A program made the position numbers and the translations under genes. From Mycobacterium mantenii (GTDB lineage: Bacteria; Actinomycetota; Actinomycetes; Mycobacteriales; Mycobacteriaceae), in assembly GCF_010731775.1 (NCBI RefSeq), contig NZ_AP022590.1, forward strand, positions 2,666,001 to 2,730,000: 64,000 nucleotides of DNA, written 5' to 3'. Shown here piece by piece: positions 26,249 through 37,100 of the stretch. Below the pieces are notes generated by a model that saw only the letters and a program-made list of their open reading frames with translations, had not been told where the DNA came from and ran no database searches. How positions within the stretch are numbered: position 1 is the stretch's first letter; every line of letters begins with the position of its first letter.

Positions 26249-27574
26249 TCAGGCCAGGTTGGCCAGCAGCAGCGTCTCGCTGATCGCCGCGCGTTCCAGC
26301 ACGCCCAGGTGCAGACTCTCGTTGACGCTGTGCGCTTGGGTCGCGGGGTCCTCCACGCCGGTGACGAGGATCTTCGCCTGCGGAAACGCCTCGGCGAACT
26401 CGGCGATGAACGGGATCGATCCGCCCATGCCCATGTCGATCGGATCGGTCCCCCACCCCTGCCGGAACGCGGACCGCGCGGCGTCGTAGACGCTGCCGGT
26501 GGCGTCGATGGCGTAGGGTTCGCCGATGTCGCCACGGGTGACGCTGACCTGCGCACCCCACGGCGCGTGGTGTTGTAGGTGGGAGGTCAAGGCGTCCAGG
26601 TGCGCCGCGGCGTCTCCGCCGGGCGCGATGCGCATGCTGATCTTGGCCCGCGCCCGCGGGATCAGCGTGTTCGAAGCCTTCTCGATGGGTGTGGTGTCGA
26701 TGCCGATCACAGTGATCGCGGGTTTGGCCCACAGCCGCTGCGGCGCCGAACCCGAGCCGATCTCGGCCACCCCGGCCAGCAGACCGGAGTCGGCGCGCAC
26801 CCGCGCTGGCGGGTAATCGACTGCGGCAGCGGTGCTTTCGTGCAGTCCGGCGACCGCCACGTTTCCGTCGTCGTCGTGCAGGCTGGCCAGCAGCCGCACC
26901 AGCACGCTCAGCGCGTCGGGCACCACCCCGCCCCAGATGCCGGAGTGCAGCCCATGGTCGAGGGTGGCGACCTCGACGACGCAGTCGACCAGCCCGCGCA
27001 GCGTCACCGTCAGCGCCGGGACCTCGGTGCTCCAGTTGTCCGAGTCGGCGATGACGATCACGTCGGCGGCGAGCGCATCGCGGTGGGCGGCCAGCAGTCG
27101 GCCCAGGGACGGCGAACCGGATTCCTCCTCCCCCTCCACGAAGACCGTCACGCCCACCGGCGGCTGACCACCGTGTGCCCGAAACGCCGCCAAATGCGTT
27201 GCGATGCCCGCCTTGTCGTCGGCACTGCCGCGCCCGTAGAGCCGGCCGTCACGTTCGGTCGGCTCGAAGGGCGGCGACACCCACTGGCCGCGGTCGCCTT
27301 CGGGCTGCACGTCGTGGTGGGCGTACAGCAGCACGGTCGGCGCACCGGGAGGTGCGGGATGGTGCGCGATGACCGCAGGCGCTCCCCCTTCGCTGACGAT
27401 CCGCACGTCGCCGAAACCGGCTTGCGACAACAGGTCCGCGACGGCCTGCGCGCTGCGGTGTACTTCGTCGCGGCGGCCGGGGTCGGCCCACACCGATTCG
27501 ATGCGCACCAGGTCTTCGAGGTCGCGCCGCACCGACGGCAGCACCGCGCGGACGCGCTCAACCAGATCGCTCAT
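26249..27574 (-). CDS. M20-family metallopeptidase (Rv2522c-like dipeptidase)
   Basis: A 441-residue cytosolic enzyme with the M20 zinc site: LLYAHHDVQP (His and catalytic Asp), the bridging GSADDKAG Asp, EGEEESGSPS (general base and ligand Glu), and a C-terminal ligand His. The dimerisation lid domain lies at about 190-310. M20 members hydrolyse dipeptides, aminoacyl amides or carboxypeptide bonds. It is followed by acpS on the downstream side and is syntenic with Rv2522c, which in M. tuberculosis directly neighbours bcp; here 12.7 kb separates them. Confidence 0.9.
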   Translation of the reverse strand: MSDLVERVRAVLPSVRRDLEDLVRIESVWADPGRRDEVHRSAQAVADLLSQAGFGDVRIVSEGGAPAVIAHHPAPPGAPTVLLYAHHDVQPEGDRGQWVSPPFEPTERDGRLYGRGSADDKAGIATHLAAFRAHGGQPPVGVTVFVEGEEESGSPSLGRLLAAHRDALAADVIVIADSDNWSTEVPALTVTLRGLVDCVVEVATLDHGLHSGIWGGVVPDALSVLVRLLASLHDDDGNVAVAGLHESTAAAVDYPPARVRADSGLLAGVAEIGSGSAPQRLWAKPAITVIGIDTTPIEKASNTLIPRARAKISMRIAPGGDAAAHLDALTSHLQHHAPWGAQVSVTRGDIGEPYAIDATGSVYDAARSAFRQGWGTDPIDMGMGGSIPFIAEFAEAFPQAKILVTGVEDPATQAHSVNESLHLGVLERAAISETLLLANLA

Positions 27575-27652
27575 GATCTCGAGGCTAGTAGGCGGTCGTC
27601 GAGCGTTGCGCTGGCGTGACGCTGGACGTCGACCGTCACGCCAGCGTGACGC

Positions 27653-28045
27653 TCACGCCGTCTCCAGGATGGCCACCGCGGCGGCGGTATCCCCCTCGTG
27701 CGTCAGCGACACGTGGATCGTCACGTCGGCCAGGTGTTTGGCGATGTCGCCGCTCAGCCGCACCCGGGGGCGTCCCCACATGTCGGTGACCACCTCGATG
27801 TCGCGGTGGATGTCCTCCGGAAGCACGGGGCGCTGCGCGAACCGCGACCCCGACCAGGCCTTGATCACCGCCTCCTTAGCGGCCCAGCGGGCCGCCAGAT
27901 GACGCGCCGCCGACGAACTCTTGTCCGACGCGTCGCGGCGCTCCCCCGGAGTGAACGTCTCGGAGAAGACGGTTCCCGGCTGGTCGACCTGCTCGGCGAA
28001 ATCAGGAATGGAGACGAGGTCGATCCCCACACCGACAATTCCCAT
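27653..28045 (-). CDS. acpS: Holo-[acyl-carrier-protein] synthase
   Basis: The 130-residue 4'-phosphopantetheinyl transferase transfers the CoA arm to the ACP domain of FAS-I and other carrier proteins. Motifs are VGIDLVSI near the N-terminus (Mg-binding Asp) and RWAAKEAVIKAW (Glu and Lys). The length equals Rv2523c. It lies 85 nt downstream of fas in the same direction, and since mycobacterial FAS-I lacks the built-in transferase domain of fungal FAS, the pair is functionally linked. Confidence 0.95.
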   Translation of the reverse strand: MGIVGVGIDLVSIPDFAEQVDQPGTVFSETFTPGERRDASDKSSSAARHLAARWAAKEAVIKAWSGSRFAQRPVLPEDIHRDIEVVTDMWGRPRVRLSGDIAKHLADVTIHVSLTHEGDTAAAVAILETA

Positions 28046-28130
28046 GGGTCGCCAGGCTAACGGATGGCCGGGCGCGGCGAGGATGCGGTCCGCGTGGCCG
28101 ACCGGTGCGAAGCCGGGCAATAACCCGGCG

Positions 28131-31100
28131 TCATCCGGCAGAGACCTGGTAGGCCTCGCCGTCACCCAGGCGCGAATCCGGGTTGAGCAGCATCGCCGCC
28201 TCCTGACGCTTCTCCGGTGCGTCATGGCCGAAGCGACGGTTCGGTGGCCGCTCGTACATCGGCGCGCCGCCGGCGATCGCGGACGCGAGCCGCCGCTGAC
28301 CGGCCAGCAGGCGTGCGTCCGCGCGCTGCTGGTAGTCCGCACGCTGCTCCGGGTCCAGCGCGGCGACAAACGCCTGCGGGTGCACCAGCGCGACCAACCC
28401 CGAAACGTGGCCGAACCCAAGGCTGGTCAACAGCCCCGCCTTGAGCGGGAACTTCTCCCCTAGCCGCAAGGTCTCGCGCACCCAGACGAAGTGGGCCGAG
28501 CCGGCCAGTTCGTCGTCGACGCAATCCAGGCTGCGGTTGGGCGGGATCACCCCGTCGCGCAGCATCTGGCACAGCCCCATCATCTGGAAGACCGCCGCGC
28601 CGCCCTTGGCGTGCCCGGTGAGGCTCTTCTGCGACACCACGAACAGCGGCGCACCCTCGGAGCGACCGAGCGAGTCGGCGAGCCGCTCGTGCAGTTCGGT
28701 CTCGTTGGGATCGTTGGCCAGGGTCGACGTGTCGTGCTTGGAGATCACCGCGATGTCGTCAGCGCCCACGCCGAGCTTGGCCAGCGACCGCGCCAGCGCC
28801 GAATCCTTGCCGCCGCGACCGGCACCCAACGCGCCCAGCCCCGGTGCCGGGATCGAGGTGTGCACGCCGTCGGCGAACGACTGCGCGTAGGCCACCACGG
28901 CCAGCACCGGCAGGCCCATCTTGAGCGCCAGGTCGCCGCGCGCCAGCAGGATGGTGCCGCCGCCCTGCGCCTCGAGGAATCCCAGCCGGCGTCGATCGTT
29001 GGGCCGGGAGAACTTCGAGTCGTGGATGCCGCGGCCCCGCATCATGCCGGTGTCGGCGGTGGCCGCCATGTCACCGAAGCCGATGATGGCTTCCAGCGTC
29101 AGGTCGTCGAATCCGCCGGCGACCACCAGCTCGGCCTTGCCGAGACGGATCTTGTCGACGCCCTCCTCGACCGACACCGCCGCGGTGGCGCAGGCGCCCA
29201 CCGGGTGGATCATCGCGCCGTAGCTGCCGACATAACTCTGAATGACGTGCGCGGCAACGACGTTCGGCAGAACTTCCTGCAGGATGTCGTTCGGCTTGTT
29301 CCGGCCGAGCAGGTTGCCGTGATACATCGTCTGCATCGACGTCATGCCGCCCATGCCGGTGCCTTGCGTGCTGGCCACCAGCCCCGGGTGCACCCAGCGC
29401 ATCAACTCGGCCGGGGTGAAGCCCGACGACAGGAACGCGTCGACGGTCGCGACAATGTTCCACAGCGCCACTCGGTCGGTCGAGCTGGCCATGTCCTGGC
29501 TGATGCCGAACACGGTCGGGTCGAACCCGGTGGGGATCTGCGCGCCGACGGTCCGCGACAGCTTGGTCTTTCGCGGCACCCGGATCTCGGTGCCGGCCTT
29601 GCGGATCACCTGCCAGTCACTGGAGTCGGGCACCGGCCGGATGATCGTGTGTTCCGGATCGAACTCGACGAAGGCGCGCGCGTCGGCCTCCGAGGACACC
29701 ACGAAGGCGAAGTCCTTGTCCAGGAACACGGACACCAGCAGCGGCGACGCGTGGTCGGGGTCGATCGCGCCGTCGTCGACGAACTCGCGGATGCCGCAGC
29801 GCTCGACGACGGTGTCGTGGTAGCGCTCGACCAGCTCGGATTCGTCGACGAGATCACCGGATTGCGTGTCGTACCAACCGGGTTGGGGGTCGTCCTCCCA
29901 GCGGATCAGCCCGGTGGTCCAGGCCAGCTCCAGGACGCCGGCCGCCGACAGTTCGTTGTCGACCTCCATCTCGAAGCGGGTCCGCGACGAGCCGTAGGGG
30001 CCGAGCTCCGCGCCACCGACGATGACCACCAGGTCGGCCGGGTCGACGTGGAGGTCTGACCATTCCGGAGGCGGTGCCGGGGTAAAGCCGCGCGGCGGGG
30101 ACGGCAGCGCGGCAATGGTGCCCTCAGTGGCGGCCTCGTCGGCCTCCTCGCTCGAGGTGGCTTGCTCGCGGGCTTTGGCGGCCAGCTCGGCCATGTCGAG
30201 GTTCGCTTCGCCCAGCCCGCCGGTCAGGTCGGCCTTGATCGGCGCACTCGCCGCGGCCACCTTGGACTCGATGTCGCAGAGCGACAACAACATTGCCGCC
30301 ATCTCATCGGTCGAGTAGGTGGTGACACCGGCCTCCTCGACCGCGTCGACGATGGCGTCGTTGTGGCCCATCAGCCCGGTGCCGCGGGTCCAGCCGATCA
30401 GCGCGTGCGCCAGGCTGACCCGGGTCGCCCACGACGACTCGGCGTGCCAACGGCTCACCAAGGCGTCCAGCGCCGACTTGGCCTCACCGTAAGCGCCGTC
30501 ACCGCCGAACATTCCGCGGTTCGGCGAGCCCGGCAGCACCACGTGCAGCCGCGACGCGATGTCGCGCTCGGCGCCGATCCTCGACAACCCGCCGATCAAC
30601 CGCTGCACCGCCCACAGCAGCACCTTCATCTCCATCTCGGAGCGAGATCCGGCCTCGGACAGGTCACCCGCGACCCGCGGTGCGGCAAACGGGAACAGCA
30701 GCGTCGGCGTCTGCGCGTCCTTGATGTGAATCGACTGCGGCCCAAGGCTTTCGGTCTGCTCGGTGCCGATCCATTCCGCCAGCGCGTCGATGTCGGAGTA
30801 GGACGCCATGTTGGCGGCGACCACCCATAGCGCCGCGCCGTAGCGGGCGTGGTCGCGGTAGAGCCCGCGATAGAACGCCAGGCGCTCGTCGTCGAGCTTG
30901 GACGTCGTGGCGATGACGGTGGCACCGCCGTCGAGCAGTCGCGCGACGACCGACGCGGCGATCGAGCCCTTGGAGGCGCCCGTCACCACGGCAACTTCGT
31001 TGCTGTACCGGCCCGGATCCGGGTTTTCGGCGCCGGCCGCGATGCGGCCGTACAACGATGCGTGGATCTGACGGCCCGCGGACAGGGCCTTGCCCTGCCA

Positions 31101-34100
31101 CCAGGTGGCCTGGGTGGCCACCACATGGCCTGCGCCCTCGAACCTTTCGGACAGGTCCACCCACCGCGCGTCGATGTCACCCTCGTCGCTGAGCCAGAGC
31201 TTGACCAGGTCTTCGCGCGCGCTGGCCCACCGGTCGTCGAACAGCACTGCCTTCTTCGGCTCGAACACCGGCGACACCAGGCGCGGCCAGTCGGCGCCGA
31301 GCTCGGCGGTCACCAGATCGATGAGCTCGGCGTCGGTGGCCGCCGGCAGTGCGCTTACCGGGTCGTCGTGGCCCAGCTGACCCAAGATCAGGCGGGCCGC
31401 CGAGGCCAGCACGCCGTCGCGGCCGGTGATCTGGTCGGTGAATTCGCTTAGCGCGGCCGCGTCGACGGTCGCACCGCCGCCGGCACCGCCCGAAGACGGC
31501 AGCGACACCGCGATGCCACGACGCGCGGCGACGGAAGCCACCGCGGCGTCGATCGCCTTATCGACGGAAGCGGCGTCGGCGAGTGCGCCCTCGTGCAGGT
31601 GGCCCATGGCGCCACCCCGCACGCTGGTTCCCTCACGGGTTCCCAGCGCCACCTCGACCGTGACGTGCTTGGCCCAACCCTCGCCCAGCTCCCAGGTCTT
31701 CTTGACCCGCTCGGCGATGGCGCCGGGCCGCTTGCCCGAGGGTCCCAGCACCGTGCGCAGCTGGTCATTGATCGCGTCGGAAAGTACTGGGCCGTAAGGC
31801 TTGTAGGTGCGCGCCAACTTGGTCACCTGCGCGCGCAGCCCGGCCAGGTCCGCTTCGGCGGCGCCGTCGATGGCGCCCAGGTTCAGCTCCGAACCCAGGT
31901 CCACCAGCAGCTGGTTACGCCGCGACGACGCACCGTCGGTGATGGACTCGATGGAGTCCAGCTCCTCGATCTGGTCGATGCGCATCTTGGCCGACAACGC
32001 GATCAGAGCCAGGGTGGCGTCGGCGGCGCCGAACCCGATGTCGTCGGGGCGCGGGCCCCCCGACGGGGCGGCGACCTGAGCCGGCGCCGGTGCGGCCTCC
32101 ACAGCGGCCCCCTCGGCCGATTCGGCGACCGGCTGCGCGACCTCCGGCTCGTCCTCGGGCTCGGGGTCGGTGTCGGTGGCGAACAGCACGGCCGCGTCGC
32201 GCTCGGCGTTGAGCACTTCGACTGTGCTGTGGGCGTATTCGGGCAGCTTGAGAGTGTTGGTGGCCAGGCCCGCGACGGTCGGTGCGGACTTCACACCGAT
32301 CTCGACGAACCGTTCCACACCCAGACCGCCGGCGGCCTCTTCGGTGAACAGCAGGTCCTGCGTCTCGATCCAGCGCACCGGGCTGGCGAATTGCCATGCC
32401 AGCAGCTCGATCAGGACGGTGCGTGCCATCTCGATGCGGCGCTCGGCGAGCCAAGTGTCGTAGTCGGCGAGGATCGGGTCGAGCGGTTCGGCCGGCACCA
32501 GGTCGCGGATCTCCTGGATGAAGTCGCGGTCCAGGGTGAACGGACGCGGCACCAGATTCGGAATGTAGCGGCCGATGATGACGTCGGGGTCCTTGTCGCG
32601 CGGCATGACCCGGTCGAGCGACCGCCGGAATTCCGCCACACCGACGCGCAGCACCCGCGAGTGGAACGGCACATCGATGCCGGGCACCAGGATGAACGAG
32701 CGCTTGCCGCCGGTGATCTCGCGGCGCCGCTCCACCTCTTCTTCGAGCGCTTCCAGGCCGCGCACCGTGCCGGCAATCGCGTACTGGGAGCCGCGCAGGT
32801 TGAAGTTGACGATCTCAAGGAACTCGCCTGTGCTCTCGGCGATTCCGGCGACAAACCCCGGAACCTCATCGTCGGGCAGGTCGATCTGCGACGGCCGAAT
32901 CGCCGCCAGCCGGTAGTTGGACCGGCCGAGCTCGTCCCGCGGCACGATGTCGTGCATCTTCGATCCACGGTGAAACACCGTTTCCAGCAAGGCTTCCAGC
33001 TCGTAGATGCCCGTCACGCAGGCCAGCGCGGTGTACTCACCGACGGAGTGGCCGCAGGCGATCGCATCCTCGACGAAGGCGCCTTGCTCGCGCATCTCGG
33101 CGACCTGCGCGGCGGCCACCGTGGCCATCGCGACCTGGGTGAACTGCGTCAGGTACAGCACGCCCTCGGGGTGGTTGTAGTGCACACCGCTGGCGATGAT
33201 GCTGGTCGGGTTGTCGCGCACCACGTGCAAGACCGAGAAGCCCAGGGTGTCGCGGGTGAACTTGTCCGCCTTGTCCCACACCTTGCGGGCGGCCTTGGAC
33301 CGGGCCCGGACGTCCATGCCCATGCCCTTGTGCTGGATACCCTGGCCGGGGAAGGCGTAGACGGTGTGCGGGGACGCCAGGCGTGCCGTCGCCGACATCA
33401 CCAGGTCGGATCCGATTCGGGCGGCGACCTCCAAAACCTCTGCACCCTGGTCGATTCCGACACGGTCGACCCGGAACGCGACCTCGTCGCCGGGGCGCAC
33501 CATGCCCAGGAAGCGCGCGGTCCAGCCGATCAGTCGCGCCGGCGGGCGGGCCTGGCCGTCGGTGGCGGTCACCGCGTGCTGGGCGGCGGCCGACAGCCAC
33601 ATGCCGTGCACGATGGGCGATTCCAGGCCGGCCAGCAGCGCGGCGGCCCGGTCCGTGTGGATGGGGTTGTGGTCACCGGAGACCACCGCGAACGGCCGCA
33701 TGTCGACCGGGGCGGTGATGGTGACGTCGCGGCGGCGCCGACGCGGGGTGTCGGTCGCGTTCTGTGAGACCGCACCGCCGGCGCGCGCCGGGTCGGTCAG
33801 TTCGGCGGAGCCGGTGCGTCCCAGGATGGCGAAACGCTCATCGAGCGTGGCGATCACGTGACCGTCGGCGTCGCCAATGACAACCGAAACCGGGACGACG
33901 CGGCCCATGTCCGTGTCGATGGCCGCCGAAGCCGTTGCGGTGATGGTCAATTGCGACTGGGACTTCGGCAGAGTGCCGACCATGTGGGCGGCGTGGTCGA
34001 GATGCACCAGGCTCAGCAGGCCCTCGACAACCGGAACGCCGGCGTCGGTGACGGCCGAGCCGATCGCCGAGAAGACGGCGGGCCAGCAGGGGCCGACGAG

Positions 34101-37100
34101 CGCGTCGGGCACGGTTTTGAGGCTGGGCGCCAACGGTTCTCCGAATGTGGCCGTGACGCCGGTGTGGTCGGCGACCCGCTCGGGGTCCCAGTCCACCGTG
34201 ACGGTGGCCGTTCCGTCGGTGACCGCGGGTAGGAAGTCGGGCCCGTCGACCCCGGCGGCGATGGCCAGCACCGCGCGCATGGCGGTGGCGGCATCCTCGG
34301 TGGAGACCACCGGGGTGGCACCGTCAACAGTGTTGGCGGGCAAGGTGAATGGGATTTCGATCCAGGTGCCCGACACCGGAACGCTGAGCACGACGCGGTC
34401 GCCGTCGACCTGGAGCCGCGCCCCGGTGGACGAATGCGTGGCGCGGCGGCTCTCGGGTCCGTCATGCACCAGCCAGTCGGAGGGGTCGGCGATCCGATGG
34501 ACCGGGTTGGTCGCGGTGCGGCCGGCCCAGAGCACGTCGGGGGCGTCCAGCACGACGGCCAACGGACCGGTCACATCGGCGCGGCCGGTGCGGCGTGACG
34601 TGACGGCCTTGGGCTCCACTCCCGCGGCGAGCGCCTCGTCGATGGCCGCCTGCTCGAAGCGGTCCAGAAGTTCACCGACGGGTTCGTCCATCCGGGTGAT
34701 GCCGGCCACCGCCGCGGTACCCGGAATGATGCACACCTGATCGGCGTCGTAACGGGCGTCGTGCGCCTGCCACAGCGAGTCGCTACGCCACCAGCGCCGC
34801 ACGTCCTTGTCGATCACCGGCACAAAGTTGACCGGCTTGCCCAGCATCTTGCACAGCGTGACGAAGAACGGGACGTCGGCCGGGTGCAGCTGTACGCGCT
34901 CGGCGTCGGGGTAGTGCGCAAGCAGGGTGGCGATGGCCTCGGCGGGATTTTCCAGCAGCCGCGCGCCGTCGTCGGTGGAGCCGTCGAACAGCGTCTCGAT
35001 GGGACCGAAATCCTGTGCGTGCAAACGCGCCTCGGCCCGTTGCAGCATCTGCTCGAAACGGTCTCGCCAGGTGTCGGCGAGCCACGGGCTGCCCGGTGAT
35101 GCGGTGTCGGCGGTCGAATCGCCGTCACCGATGGACAGTTCGACGTACCGCTGCAGCCACTGCAGGTAGGTCATCTCCCCGACATCGCCGAAGTACGGCT
35201 TGGCGGTGGTGGCCATCGCCGCGATGATCTCGTCGCGACGTTCCGCGACGGCTTCCGCGTCACCGGCGACCTCGTCGAGAAGCCGGCCGCATCGCGAGGC
35301 GCTGTTGTCGATCTCGTGGATGTCCGCACCGAGCTGGCTACGGCTGGAAGCCATTCCGCCCGAAGCTTTTCCGGCGCCGATCCACTGATCGGTGCCCTGG
35401 GTTTCGACCAGCATCCGCTTGACCGACGGCGACGTGGTGGCCTCCTTGGCCGCCATCGCCGCGGTGCCGACCAGAATGCCGTCGATCGGCATCAGGGGGA
35501 AGCCGTATTCCTGCGCCCAGCGCCCGGACAGGTATTCGGCCGCCCGCTCGGGCGTGCCGATGCCGCCGCCGACACAGACGGTGATGTTGGGGCGCGACCG
35601 CAATTCCGAGTAGGTTGCCAGCAGCAGGTCGTCGAGGTCCTCCCAGGAGTGGTGACCGCCGGCGCGTCCACCCTCGATGTGCGCGATCACCGGTTTGGTG
35701 GACACCTCGGTCGCGATGCGGATAACCGAGCGGATCTGCTCGACGGTGCCCGGCTTGAAGACGACGTGACTGATGCCCACCTCGCCCAGCTCCTCGATCA
35801 GCTCGACGGCCTCCTCGAGATCGGGGATGCCGGCGCTGATCACCAGGCCGTCGATGGCCGCGCCGGACTGGCGCGCCTTCTGCACCAGCCGCTTTCCGCC
35901 GACCTGCAGCTTCCACAGATACGGGTCCAGGAACAGCGCGTTGAACTGGTAGGTACGGCCGTCCTCGAGCAACCCGGACAGCTGCTCGACGCGGTCGGCG
36001 AAGATCTCCTCGGTGACCTGCCCGCCGCCGGCCAGCTCGGCCCAGTGCCCGGCGTTTGCCGCGGCGGCCACGATCGCGGCGTCGACGGTGGTCGGGGTCA
36101 TGCCGGCCAGCAGGATCGGCGAGCGGCCGGTGAGCCGGGTGAACTTGGTCGAGAGCTTGACCCTGCCGTCGGGCAGGCGAACCAGCGTCGGGGCGTAGCT
36201 CGACCAGGCCCGCGCGACCTCGGGGACGGCGCCGACGGTGAAGAGGTTGCGCTGCCCGCCGCGGGTCGCCGCGGGCACGATGCCCACACCGAGCCCACGG
36301 ATCACCGGCGCGGTCAGCCTGGTCAGGATGTCACCGGGCCCCAGGTCGAGAATCCAGCGAGCGCCGGCGTCGTTGACTCGGGTGATCTCCTCCACCCAGT
36401 CGACCGGACGCACCAGGATCGACTCGGTCAGGTGCCGGGCCAGCTCGACGTCCAGGCCGACCTTCTCGGCCCAGCTGCCGACGACGTCGATGCCGTCGGC
36501 CAGCCGGGGCGTGTGGAAGCCCACCTCGACCTGGACCGGGTCGAAGACCGGCGAGAAGACGTCGCCGCCGCGCAGCTTGTTCTTGCGGTCGGCTTCTTCC
36601 TTTTCCGAGATCTGCTGGCAGTAGAGCTCGAAGCGGGACAGCTGTTCCGGGGTGCCGGTGATGACGACCGAACGGCGGCCGTTGCGGATGGAGAGCACGG
36701 GCGGCAGCACGGTGCGCACGTCCTGCGCGAACTCGTCGAGCAGCCGGCCGATGCGTTCGGGGTCGGCGTTGGTGACCGACACCATCGGCGGGCGGTCACC
36801 GAGCACCGAGATCCCGCGCCGGCGTGCCACCAACGTGCCGGCGGCACCGATCAGCTGGGCCAGCGCCAGCAGCTCGACATCGCGGGCACCCCCCGCCTTC
36901 AGCGCCTCGACGGCGAGCACACCCTGGGAGTGTCCGGCGACTGCCACCGGCGGCGTCGCCTTCAGGTCCATGCCCTGCCGTGCCAGCGTCCGCACGGCCG
37001 CGATCTGGGTGAGCAGCACGCCCGGTATCGACACCGCGGCCGAAGTCAGGTGCTTGGCCGAGGGGACGGGATCCTCGGCCGCCAGCGCACGCACCCACGA